A stretch of DNA of 64,000 bases. Origin: Tenacibaculum piscium (GTDB lineage Bacteria > Bacteroidota > Bacteroidia > Flavobacteriales > Flavobacteriaceae). The position numbers were made by a program, and so were the translations under genes. Positions 54,103 to 62,044 of this stretch are shown here, in pieces. The stretch's first letter is position 1. Each line of letters begins with the position of its first letter. Location: assembly GCF_021390715.1 (NCBI RefSeq), contig NZ_JAJGWT010000002.1, positions 62,001-126,000 on the forward strand. Direction: 5' to 3'. Below the pieces are notes generated by a model. That model saw only the letters and a program-made list of their open reading frames with translations, searched no databases and had not been told where the DNA came from.

Positions 54103-54990
54103 ATGACTATTTTTATACTTTCTGTAAGCGATCAAATATATTCTACCCAAAGAATATACCAAGAAGCAAGTCGCTCAGGACATACTGTTAGCGTAATTAA
54201 TCACTTAAAATGTAGCATAAAACTTACCAATGGAAAATCAGCAATTATTTATAACGGTAAAAATATTATTGATATTCCTGATGTAATTATTCCTCGTATT
54301 GGTGCTGGTGCTACGCGACATGGCTCGGCAGTCGTTAAAGAATTTGAACTAAATGGCGTGTATAGTACGGCAAGTTCTTTAGGAATTTTACAAGCTCAAA
54401 ATAAAGCGACGACGCTACAAATAATGAATCAAAAAAAAATTCCGATTCCAAATACTTTATTTTCAGTGAATCTTGAAAATATTGACCAGCAAATTAAAGC
54501 ATTAAATGGCGCACCAATCATTATAAAACTTCAAGAAGGAACACACGGTTCTGGCGTTATTTTGGCAGAAAGTAATCAATCAGCAAAATCAATTATCGAT
54601 ACCTTTTACAATGCAAATACAAGCGTGTTATTACAAGAATTTATCGCCGAGAGTAATAGCCAAGATATTCGAGCTTTAGTTGTTGGAAATAAGGTTGTAT
54701 CAGCAATGAAAAGAATAGGCAGTAAAGATGATTTTCGCTCCAATATTCATCAAGGAGGACGCGGTTGTAAAGTTTCCTTATCCGAAGAAGAAATTACCAT
54801 GGCCATAAAAGCAACAAATTATTTAAATTTGCCCGTTGCTGGAGTCGATTTAATACGCTCTAAAAGAGGCGCTTTATTAATAGAAGTCAATTCCACACCA
54901 GGTTTACAAGGCATAGAAACCTATACAAAACAAAACATCGCCAAAGAAATTATTAACTTTTCAGAAAAAAATGTTCACACAAAATTTTAA
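54103..54990 (+). CDS. RimK-family ATP-grasp ligase
   Basis: A 295-residue ATP-grasp enzyme. It follows RimK along its length: MTIFILSVSDQIYSTQRIYQEASRSGHTV, IIPRIGAGATRHGSAVVKEFELNGVY, the ATP-grasp block IIIKLQEGTHGSGVILAE, VLLQEFIAESNSQDIRALVVG, and the metal-binding LIEVNSTPGLQGIE. RimK adds glutamate residues to ribosomal protein S6; relatives ligate other amino acids to proteins or peptides. The next gene, overlapping by 20 bases, encodes a metallo-amidohydrolase that could undo such a modification. A -7-like TAATTTTG at 54072-54079 precedes it, though no TTG lies at the ideal distance. Confidence 0.88.
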   Translation: MTIFILSVSDQIYSTQRIYQEASRSGHTVSVINHLKCSIKLTNGKSAIIYNGKNIIDIPDVIIPRIGAGATRHGSAVVKEFELNGVYSTASSLGILQAQNKATTLQIMNQKKIPIPNTLFSVNLENIDQQIKALNGAPIIIKLQEGTHGSGVILAESNQSAKSIIDTFYNANTSVLLQEFIAESNSQDIRALVVGNKVVSAMKRIGSKDDFRSNIHQGGRGCKVSLSEEEITMAIKATNYLNLPVAGVDLIRSKRGALLIEVNSTPGLQGIETYTKQNIAKEIINFSEKNVHTKF

Positions 54991-55936
54991 AAATCAAACC
55001 ATCGAAATTCAAGGACAACGTGTTGGTTTAGGCGAATCTAAACTTATTAAAATTCCGATCGATAGATTGCCAACAGGTACGCTTATCGAAATTCCTGTGT
55101 ATGTTTTTAACGGAAAAAAACCTGGTCCAAGTATTTTATTACAAGGCGGTTTACACGGTGATGAAATAAATAGTATCGAATTGGTACGAAGAATGTTAAT
55201 CGATAAATCCTATAAAATTAACCAAGGATGCGTTATTGTAATGCCGTTATTAAATATTTTTGGATTCTTAAATTTGTCTCGAAATATGCACGGTAAAGAT
55301 GTAAACAGAAGTTTTCCTGGAGCAAAAAATGGCTCTTTAGCGGGAAGAATGGCTTATTATCTTATGAAAGAATTAGTTAAAAATGTCGATTTTGCCATCG
55401 ATTTTCATACAGGAGGCGCACAAAGAAGTAATTTTCCGCAAGTACGATATACGCCACAAGATACTCGTGCTTTTCAATTAGCAAAACTATTTAATGCACC
55501 TTTATTATTTGAATCAAAACTGATTCCAAAATCATTTAGAAATCAATGTTTTAAAAATAATATTCCCGTAATTGTATATGAAGGAGGCGAATCGTTACGC
55601 TTAAATGAACATGCGATTCAAGAAGGAATTAACGGAACATTACGAGTTTTAAAACATTTTAACATGATTTCTCAAACCATTGAAATTCCTGAAAATACAA
55701 GCATTCTTATCAGTAAAAAACGAAAATGGATTCGTGCTAAAGTTGCAGGATTATTTAATCCAAGTGTAAAAAATGGCGCAAAAGTTACCAAAAATCAAAT
55801 TTTAGGACATATTATGGATACTTATGGTAAAACAAATTTTCCTGTAAAAGCACCCGATAATGGCTATATTATCGCTAAAAATAATTTCCCAATCGTAAAT
55901 ATGGGCGATGCGTTATTTCATTTCGGAAATGCTTAA
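54971..55936 (+). CDS. Succinylglutamate desuccinylase/aspartoacylase family protein
   Basis: A 321-residue zinc carboxypeptidase-like enzyme. The metal site is visible: His and Glu in GGLHGDEINSIEL (residues about 58-70) and His in IDFHTGG (about 143-149); the arginine region NMHGKDVNRSFPG is conserved, and EGGESLRLNE holds the likely catalytic glutamate. A beta-barrel-like C-terminal domain (about 225-321, with FNPSVKNGAKVTKNQILG) resembles biotinyl/lipoyl folds. Its start overlaps the end of the RimK-like gene, so they are translated together. A reversal enzyme for a RimK-made amide bond is a logical guess. Substrate unknown. Confidence 0.85.
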   Translation: MFTQNFKNQTIEIQGQRVGLGESKLIKIPIDRLPTGTLIEIPVYVFNGKKPGPSILLQGGLHGDEINSIELVRRMLIDKSYKINQGCVIVMPLLNIFGFLNLSRNMHGKDVNRSFPGAKNGSLAGRMAYYLMKELVKNVDFAIDFHTGGAQRSNFPQVRYTPQDTRAFQLAKLFNAPLLFESKLIPKSFRNQCFKNNIPVIVYEGGESLRLNEHAIQEGINGTLRVLKHFNMISQTIEIPENTSILISKKRKWIRAKVAGLFNPSVKNGAKVTKNQILGHIMDTYGKTNFPVKAPDNGYIIAKNNFPIVNMGDALFHFGNA

Positions 55937-56058
55937 TAATTTATCAAAAAGAAGCCGAAATACTACTAAATTTATTAAAAACACACCTATAAATAAATAG
56001 CAGTATCTTTGCATCTTCATAGAAGTGCTTATTTTAGAGTATTTCTGAAATAATATAT

Positions 56059-57417
56059 ATGACATTTAAATCTTTAGGATTATCCGATGCACTATTAAAA
56101 GCCATCGAAGAAAAAGGATACGATACCCCATCACCAATTCAAGCAAAAGCAATACCACCTATTTTAGAAGGGAAAGATGTATTAGCTTCAGCACAAACAG
56201 GGACAGGAAAAACAGCAGGATTTACACTACCTGTTTTACAGCGTTTAGCAGAATCTAAACACCCTAAATACAGACCCGTAAGAGCATTAGTGCTTACACC
56301 AACAAGAGAACTTGCCGCGCAAGTTCATGACAATGTAAGAGAATATAGCAAGTATTTAGACATCAGATCGACCGTAGTTTTTGGAGGTGTAAAAGCTGCA
56401 AGCCAAATAAGAACGTTACGACAAGGAGTCGATATTTTAGTTGCCACTCCTGGTAGATTGTTAGATTTACACGATCAGAAAGCAGTATCATTTAACAGAA
56501 TAGAAGTACTTATTTTAGATGAAGCTGATAGAATGTTAGATATGGGTTTTGTTAGAGATATTAACAAAATCATTAGTTTTATGCCTGCAAAACGTCAAAA
56601 CTTGATGTTTTCTGCAACATTTTCAACAGAAATTAAACGATTAGCTTCAGGGATTTTAAGAAATCCTGTTTCAGTAGAAGCAGAACCTGAAAATTCAACT
56701 GCCGAGAAAGTTTCTCAAAAAGTATATGCAGTAGATAAAGGTCAAAAAACAGAAGTAGTTATCAACTTAATTAAAGAAGGTAACTGGAGTCAGGTTTTAA
56801 TTTTTACAAGAACTAAACACGGTGCAAATAAATTAACTGAAAAGTTAATAAAATCAGGAATTTCAGCAGCGGCAATTCATGGAAATAAAAGTCAAGGAGC
56901 TCGTACAAAAGCATTGGCAAATTTCAAAAATAATACCAACAGAGTTTTAGTAGCTACTGATATTGCAGCCCGTGGAATTGATATTCCTTTATTGCCACAC
57001 GTTATCAACTTCGAATTACCAAATGTACCAGAAGATTATGTACATAGAATTGGTAGAACAGGTAGAGCAGGTGCAAAAGGTGAAGCGCTTTCATTAGTTT
57101 GTAGCGAAGAAACGGAGTATCAAAAGGAAATAGAAAAAATATTAAAGCAAAAGTTAAAAACCGAAATTATTCCTGGGTACGAACCTAGAGATACTGCAGG
57201 TCCTAAAAGAGCTGCTACACAAAAGAAGGGGTCTACTGCTAAGAAAAAAGGCGTAGGCGCGAGTCATAGAGGTGGTAATACTGCTGCAAAACCAAAAAGA
57301 CAGCGTCCTACTAATAATTCAAGAAGCAACTCAGGAAGTTCTTCTAGAGGAAATTCATCAAAAGGTAGTTCTTCTAGCAATTCTGAAAGTTCATCAAGAA
57401 GAAATACAAGAAGATAA
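56059..57417 (+). CDS. DEAD-box RNA helicase (RhlE-like)
   Basis: A 452-residue ATP-dependent RNA helicase. All motifs are present: Q motif with [10 protein letters not shown], Walker [32 protein letters not shown] in [17 protein letters not shown] in MFSATFS, and [15 protein letters not shown] motif VI. The core ends at about residue 375; the rest is a Lys/Arg/Ser/Gly-rich disordered tail that ends in repeated Ser-Ser-Arg, typical of RhlE for RNA binding. A TATCTTTG -7-like box (56004-56011) gives a leader of about 40 nt, in line with cold-responsive helicase genes, though that is inference. Confidence 0.94.
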   Translation: MTFKSLGLSDALLKAIEEKGYDTPSPIQAKAIPPILEGKDVLASAQTGTGKTAGFTLPVLQRLAESKHPKYRPVRALVLTPTRELAAQVHDNVREYSKYLDIRSTVVFGGVKAASQIRTLRQGVDILVATPGRLLDLHDQKAVSFNRIEVLILDEADRMLDMGFVRDINKIISFMPAKRQNLMFSATFSTEIKRLASGILRNPVSVEAEPENSTAEKVSQKVYAVDKGQKTEVVINLIKEGNWSQVLIFTRTKHGANKLTEKLIKSGISAAAIHGNKSQGARTKALANFKNNTNRVLVATDIAARGIDIPLLPHVINFELPNVPEDYVHRIGRTGRAGAKGEALSLVCSEETEYQKEIEKILKQKLKTEIIPGYEPRDTAGPKRAATQKKGSTAKKKGVGASHRGGNTAAKPKRQRPTNNSRSNSGSSSRGNSSKGSSSSNSESSSRRNTRR

Positions 57418-57444
57418 TTTTTTTTAACTTCTTATAAAAATACT

Positions 57445-57488
57445 AAAACCTTCAAAGTTTGATTTTTCAAATTTTGAAGGTTTTTTTT
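57445..57488 (+). terminator. Terminator after the DEAD-box helicase gene
   Basis: AAAACCTTCAAAGTTTG pairs with CAAATTTTGAAGGTTTT with one internal mismatch, followed by eight T. Confidence 0.88.
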
Positions 57489-57581
57489 GGAGCTATTTCC
57501 CGCTTTCCGCACTCGCTTTTTTTATTTTTTAAAAAGAAAAATAAAAAAGAGCTCAAACAATTGCTACAATCGGGGCTAGGG
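57489..57581. repeat. Intergenic palindromic element (AGCTATTTCCCG...CGGGGCTAGGG type)
   Basis: GGAGCTATTTCCCGCTTTCC opens the element and CGGGGCTAGGG closes it; AGC...CCCG pairs with CGGG-GCT. In the middle CTTTTTTTATTTTT is complementary to AAAATAAAAAAG. From memory, similar blocks are common between genes in other Flavobacteriaceae. This block, the preceding terminator and a -7-like box are all I see in the 306-base gap 57418-57723. Confidence 0.5.
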
Positions 57582-57723
57582 ATTTTAACTATCTTTAAAC
57601 GATAGAACAAAACAACTTACAGCTTATTAAAAAAAATTGAAAATCATAAAAAAACACCACACTACAACAACTTTAACCCCAAGTTTTAAGTATTTTTGAA
57701 CAAGAATTTTAATTGTTAGCATT

Positions 57724-59016
57724 ATGAAATACGACCAAATAAACAGTAACTTATTTATCAAAAATCGCAAAAACTTTATGGCACAAATGAAGCCAAATAG
57801 TGTTGCTATTTTTAATTCAAATGACGTGTATCCTGTAAGTGCAGACAGCATGCTTCCTTTTGAACAACATCGTGATATTTTCTTTTTAAGTGGTGTAGAT
57901 CAAGAAGAAAGTATTTTACTTTTATTTCCTAATTGCCCAAAAGAACATTTACGTGAAGTATTATTTGTCCGTGAAACAAATGAACATATTGCGGTTTGGG
58001 AAGGTGCAAAATTAACCAAAGAAAAAGCTACAGAAACTAGCGGAATCAAAAGCATATATTGGTTACAAGATTTAGAAAAAGTACTTGCCGAAATAATGGC
58101 ACTTGCCGAAAACATCTACATAAACACCAATGAACATTACCGCGCATCAGTAGAAACAGAAACTCGTGAAGCGCGTTTTACAAAATGGTTATTAGCCAAA
58201 TATCCTGCACATTCTGTGGCTAAAAGTAACCCGATTTTACAGCATTTACGCTCTTTAAAAGACCAAATTGAATTAGATTTAATTCAAAAAGCCTGCGATA
58301 TTACCGAAAAAGGATTCAGACGTGTGTTAGATTTTATCAAACCTGGAGTTTGGGAATATGAAATTGAAGCCGAATATATTCATGAATTTATCAAAAATAG
58401 ATCAAAAAGATTTGCCTACACGCCAATTGTAGCTTCAGGAAATAATGCGAACGTATTGCATTATATTGAAAACAATCAGCAATGTAAAGCGGGCGATTTA
58501 ATTTTGATGGATGTTGGTGCACAATATGCCAATTATGCTTCTGACATGACTAGAACTGTGCCTGTTTCTGGTCGTTTTTCGGAACGTCAAAAAGCAGTGT
58601 ATAATGCCGTAAATCATGTGAAAATGGAAGCAACCAAATTATTAGTTCCTGGAACTATTTGGGCTGATTATCATACAGAAGTGGGTCAAATAATGACTTC
58701 AGAATTGTTGAAATTAAAATTAATTGACAAAGCGGATGTTCAAAATGAAGACCCAAACTGGCCTGCATATAAAAAATATTTTATGCACGGAACTTCGCAT
58801 CACATGGGCTTAGATACCCACGATTACGGATTGTTACATCAACCAATGCAAGCAAATATGGTGTTTACCGTTGAACCTGGAATTTATATCCCAAAAGAAG
58901 GTTTTGGTATTCGTTTAGAAGATGATGTTGTTATTCAAGAAAATGGTGCACCGTTTAATTTAATGCGCAACATTCCTATTGATGCTGATGAAATTGAAGA
59001 TATTATGAATTCATAA
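57724..59016 (+). CDS. pepP: Xaa-Pro aminopeptidase (M24B, aminopeptidase P)
   Basis: A 430-residue dimetal peptidase that removes the N-terminal residue before proline. The N-terminal creatinase-like domain (1-165) contains SVAIFNSNDVYPVSADSMLPFEQHRDIFFLSG. The pita-bread domain (about 175-430) has the metal ligands in LILMDVGAQYANYASDMTRTVPVSG (two Asp), HGTSHHMGLDTHD (His), FTVEPGIYIP (Glu) and IRLEDDVVI (Glu). Complete. A TATTTTTG -7-like box at 57691-57698 lies 25 bases before the ATG. A GC-rich terminator follows. Confidence 0.94.
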   Translation: MKYDQINSNLFIKNRKNFMAQMKPNSVAIFNSNDVYPVSADSMLPFEQHRDIFFLSGVDQEESILLLFPNCPKEHLREVLFVRETNEHIAVWEGAKLTKEKATETSGIKSIYWLQDLEKVLAEIMALAENIYINTNEHYRASVETETREARFTKWLLAKYPAHSVAKSNPILQHLRSLKDQIELDLIQKACDITEKGFRRVLDFIKPGVWEYEIEAEYIHEFIKNRSKRFAYTPIVASGNNANVLHYIENNQQCKAGDLILMDVGAQYANYASDMTRTVPVSGRFSERQKAVYNAVNHVKMEATKLLVPGTIWADYHTEVGQIMTSELLKLKLIDKADVQNEDPNWPAYKKYFMHGTSHHMGLDTHDYGLLHQPMQANMVFTVEPGIYIPKEGFGIRLEDDVVIQENGAPFNLMRNIPIDADEIEDIMNS

Positions 59017-59070
59017 TATTGTTATTTTAGACATGTTTCAAAATAGCCCGTAAATAAAAGTAAGGGAATA

Positions 59071-59097
59071 ACAAGGGGTTTTAGCCCCTTGTTTTTT
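59071..59097 (+). terminator. Terminator after pepP
   Basis: ACAAGGGG (59071-59078) pairs with CCCCTTGT (59085-59092), six-base loop, followed by T run. Confidence 0.9.
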
Positions 59098-59198
59098 GTT
59101 TTAAACTTAAAAATAGCTAAAAAAATAAATTGATACGGCTGAAAAATAATATCTTTATCAGTAAAAAATAACGCAATATTATTACTAAAAAAAATTCT

Positions 59199-59831
59199 AT
59201 GATTAAAAAATATGTAACTATTCTTTTATTATTTGTTAGCTGTTTCTCTTTTTCACAATCGAGCTGGAAAAAATTCAAAAAAATTTCTACACCAAAAAAA
59301 ATATGGATTATCTTTCATCCTTTTAAAGCTAAAAAAGCACAGCGAATTTCTAAAGAAGCGTATCGAATTGCCGATTCTATAAAAAAATCGCCATTATTAG
59401 ATGGTGATGGTGCTGGTGGACAAGTTGATGCCTTTCGTCATGCCTTTTGGATGGCTAGTTTACGACAAGAAATAGGTGAAAATGCATCTCGTTCTTTAGG
59501 AAAAGCACACGAAAGAGAAAATTATAAAACCTACAAAAAACGAAAACTTGAAGACGGTGTTATTCCTGATAAAATAGCGACAACTATGGATTTGTTTAAT
59601 AATAATATCGGGTTATCACTTAGTAAAAAAGGAAAAATAATTCCTCCAAAAAAATTAATCCATAAAGTGATAAAAGCTATTAAAAATGGAAGATTAAAAA
59701 TCATTAAAAAAGATGCTAACGGAAATTTCTTAACCTGTAATAATACACCAATTTCTGAAAAATCATTAAAAGGAAAATGGGAAAATAATAAATGTTTAGT
59801 TGCTTCTAATCAAGTAAATCAAAGAAAATAA
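59199..59831 (+). CDS. Exported protein with DUF6973-like domain
   Basis: A 210-residue protein with a signal peptide (LLFVSCFSFSQ; cut near residue 20). The central block is striking: GDGAGGQVDAFRHAFWMASLRQEIGENASRSLGKAHERENY (given here in parts: GGQVDAFRHAFW at about 73-84, then GKAHERENY), with His, Asp, Arg and Glu residues that look like a metal or hydrolase site. I believe this is the DUF6973 pattern, from memory. The remainder is lysine-rich and basic. It ends nine bases before corA, so the two probably share a transcript. The function is unknown; secreted lipase- or nuclease-like activity is only a thought. Confidence 0.65.
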   Translation: MIKKYVTILLLFVSCFSFSQSSWKKFKKISTPKKIWIIFHPFKAKKAQRISKEAYRIADSIKKSPLLDGDGAGGQVDAFRHAFWMASLRQEIGENASRSLGKAHERENYKTYKKRKLEDGVIPDKIATTMDLFNNNIGLSLSKKGKIIPPKKLIHKVIKAIKNGRLKIIKKDANGNFLTCNNTPISEKSLKGKWENNKCLVASNQVNQRK

Positions 59832-59840
59832 GCGTAAAGA

Positions 59841-60905
59841 ATGGCACGAATTATCAAAAAAAAGAAACAAGATATTGGGCTATCTCCTGATGAATTAATT
59901 TTTAGAGGAGAACAAAAAACCGAAGAAATTTTATTCCGAGTTATTGATTTTGATGCACAAAATCTTACCGAAAATACCACTAAAAAAGTAAAAGACCTCA
60001 GCGAATTACAACACAGCGATAGCGTAACTTGGTTAAATTTAGATGGATTGCATAATATGGCAGTAATGCAAGAAATAAGTAGTGTTTTTAAATTTAGTCC
60101 GCTCGTGATGGCGGAGGTTTTAAATACAGACGCAAGACCTAGAGTTATCGAATATGAAAACTGTACTTTAATAAGTATTAAAATGTTAATGCTCAACGAA
60201 AAAAATGGAAAAACAACAGTAGAAAACCTAAGTTTAATACTCACTGAGAAACTTTTATTTTCATTCCAAGAGCAAAAAGGAGATGTCTTTGAACCTGTAC
60301 GAGAACGCATCAGAAAACAAAAAAAGAGAATTCGAACAGCAGGAACGGATTATTTAACCTTCGCCCTATTGGATATTGTGGTTGATAATTATTTATACGT
60401 ACTAGGTTTTTTAGGTGATAAAATTGAAACTTTAGAAGAAAATTTATTAATAAACCCAACGCAGAATATTATTACTGAAATAAATAATTACAAACGAGAA
60501 CTCAATTTTTTACGAAAAAATATAAAACCAGCTAAAGAAATGATTTTTTCATTAGCAAAAACAGATACCGATTTTATCAAAGAAAATACCTATATCTACT
60601 TTAAAGAATTAGAAGATAATATTAGTCAAGCCAATGATGCAACCGATAATTATCGAGAAATATTGTCAGATCAATTAAACATATATCACACCACTATAAG
60701 TAGTAAATTAAACGATATAATGCGATTTTTAACCATTTTTTCGGTTATTTTTATTCCATTAACGTTTATCGCTGGTATTTACGGCACAAATTTCGAATAC
60801 ATTCCAGAACTATCTTACAAATACAGTTATTTTATAATGTGGGGAATAATGTTGGTTACTGCCATCGCAATGTTGTTGTTTTTCAAAAATAAAAAATGGT
60901 TTTAA
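59841..60905 (+). CDS. corA: CorA-family metal (Mg2+/Co2+) transporter
   Basis: A 354-residue CorA. The soluble domain (1-285) has VTWLNLDGLHNMAVMQEISSVF, RPRVIEYENCTLISIKML and the long helix DYLTFALLDIVVDNYLYVLGFLGDKIETLEE; two C-terminal helices follow (about 292-313 and 328-347) with the sequence FIPLTFIAGIYGTNFEYIPEL. The signature GMN motif at the start of the pore is replaced by GTN (Gly315-Thr316-Asn317). The loop keeps its acidic Glu-x-x-x-x-Glu character. The window also contains MgtE, so this may be a second or altered transport route. Start chosen at MARIIKKKKQD, nine bases after the upstream gene. Confidence 0.9.
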   Translation: MARIIKKKKQDIGLSPDELIFRGEQKTEEILFRVIDFDAQNLTENTTKKVKDLSELQHSDSVTWLNLDGLHNMAVMQEISSVFKFSPLVMAEVLNTDARPRVIEYENCTLISIKMLMLNEKNGKTTVENLSLILTEKLLFSFQEQKGDVFEPVRERIRKQKKRIRTAGTDYLTFALLDIVVDNYLYVLGFLGDKIETLEENLLINPTQNIITEINNYKRELNFLRKNIKPAKEMIFSLAKTDTDFIKENTYIYFKELEDNISQANDATDNYREILSDQLNIYHTTISSKLNDIMRFLTIFSVIFIPLTFIAGIYGTNFEYIPELSYKYSYFIMWGIMLVTAIAMLLFFKNKKWF

Positions 60906-61068
60906 GAACTCTTTAAATGTGATGTTTTTTAATTTAAAATCTACAAATCACTTAAAACCAACACTTAAAAAATAAGAAGAAATCAAGAAGTAAAATTGAC
61001 CTATTTTAGATAACAAAAACAATATGTTTTGTTAACTTTTACTATACTTTTAACAGTAAATAGCACTG

Positions 61069-61076
61069 TATATTTG
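61069..61076 (+). promoter_or_regulatory. -7 box of the candidate small RNA
   Basis: TATATTTG, an exact TAnnTTTG element. The expected upstream TTG is missing at 19 bases (only CTT/TTT there), so it may need help or be weak. Confidence 0.45.
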
Positions 61077-61082
61077 TAGTGT

Positions 61083-61175
61083 TATTATGTGTAGCATCCC
61101 CCCAACGCTAATCCCCCCACGATAAATAATAACACATATAAAGGAAGCCTAACGTAATTGTTGAGGTTTTTTTTT
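61083..61175 (+). ncRNA. Candidate small RNA with twin C6 motifs
   Basis: The 383-base gap 60906-61288 has no reading frame, yet has transcript-like order: the -7 box at 61069-61076, a 10-bp inverted repeat GTGTTATTAT / ATAATAACAC (61079-61088 and 61126-61135), two copies of ATCCCCCC (61096-61103 and 61111-61118) inside the loop, then a hairpin with nine T. C6 runs are exceptional in such AT-rich DNA. The transcript would be about 90 nt and stand-alone, because the next gene (sdhB) is on the other strand. I have no family match; Rfam Flavo-1 and 6S-like models are the first things to compare. Confidence 0.5.
61148..61175 (+). terminator. Terminator of the candidate small RNA
   Basis: CCTAAC pairs with GTT(G)AGG around GTAATT, with one bulged G, followed by nine T (61167-61175). 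Confidence 0.65.
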
Positions 61176-61226
61176 ATGCTTAATTTTCAGTACTATTTTT
61201 TGTAGATTTTCTAAATTTATAAATCA

Positions 61227-61263
61227 AAAAAAACCTGAACAATTTTATTGCTCAGGTTTTTTT
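61227..61263 (-). terminator. Terminator after sdhB
   Basis: AAAAAAACCTGA (61227-61238) pairs with TCAGGTTTTTTT (61252-61263), with the T run on the minus strand, 26 bases after the sdhB stop. Confidence 0.85.
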
Positions 61264-61288
61264 AATAAATTATATTTTGATACCGAGT

Positions 61289-62035
61289 TTATCCTTTTAA
61301 ACTCGCTTTCATAAATTCGCTATTCATACGAGCGATGTTTTCTAATGAAATTCCTTTCGGACATTCCACCTCACAAGCTCCTGTATTAGTACAGTTACCA
61401 AAACCTTCTGCATCCATTTGAGCTACCATGTTTAATACACGATCGGTAGCTTCAATTTGTCCTTGTGGTAATAACGCATATTGCGATACTTTAGCTCCAA
61501 CAAATAACATTGCAGAAGAATTCTTACAAGTTGCCACACACGCTCCACAACCAATACAAGTTGCTGCATCCATTGCGTCATCAGCATCTTTTTTAGGAAT
61601 TGGAATTGAATTGGCATCTTGGGTATTTCCTGATGTATTTACAGAAATATATCCTCCTGCTTGTTGAATACGCTCGAAAGCCATTCTATCAACTACTAAA
61701 TCTTTAATTACAGGAAATGCTGCTGCTCTAAATGGCTCGATTGTAATGGTATCGCCATCTTTAAACATACGCATATGTAACTGACAGGTAGTTACTCCTC
61801 TATCAGGACCATGAGCTTCACCGTTAATATACATTGAACACATTCCGCAAATTCCTTCACGACAATCATGGTCAAATGCGATAGGCTCATCACCTTTATT
61901 GATTATTTGCTCATTAAGTACATCCATCATTTCTAAGAAAGACATATGCTCAGAAATCTCGGTTACTTGGTAATCGACCATCTTTCCCTTATCACTTGCG
62001 TTTTTCTGACGCCAAACTTTAAGTGTTAAATTCAT
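61289..62035 (-). CDS. sdhB: Succinate dehydrogenase/fumarate reductase iron-sulfur subunit
   Basis: The electron-transfer subunit of complex II. The 248-residue protein has the 2Fe-2S domain with [23 protein letters not shown] (given as its Cys cluster C-x4-C-x2-C plus a later TTCQLHM), and the C-terminal 4Fe-4S/3Fe-4S domain with [11 protein letters not shown] and the [10 protein letters not shown] cluster. The spacing matches the Bacteroidota quinol:fumarate reductase/Sdh group with a single cytochrome b subunit. It lies nine bases after sdhA and is the last gene of the operon, followed by a terminator. Confidence 0.96.
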   Translation of the reverse strand: MNLTLKVWRQKNASDKGKMVDYQVTEISEHMSFLEMMDVLNEQIINKGDEPIAFDHDCREGICGMCSMYINGEAHGPDRGVTTCQLHMRMFKDGDTITIEPFRAAAFPVIKDLVVDRMAFERIQQAGGYISVNTSGNTQDANSIPIPKKDADDAMDAATCIGCGACVATCKNSSAMLFVGAKVSQYALLPQGQIEATDRVLNMVAQMDAEGFGNCTNTGACEVECPKGISLENIARMNSEFMKASLKG

Positions 62036-62044
62036 AATATCTTC

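Noticed and set aside
59819..60310. Minus-strand frame of 163 codons over corA
   Set aside because: Antisense to the conserved CorA soluble domain; Ser/Phe/Ile-rich shadow.
61096..61120. G-quadruplex on the minus strand (two G6 runs)
   Set aside because: Only two G tracts exist; an intramolecular quadruplex would need each to be used twice, which is possible but weakly supported compared with the RNA-like arrangement on the plus strand.
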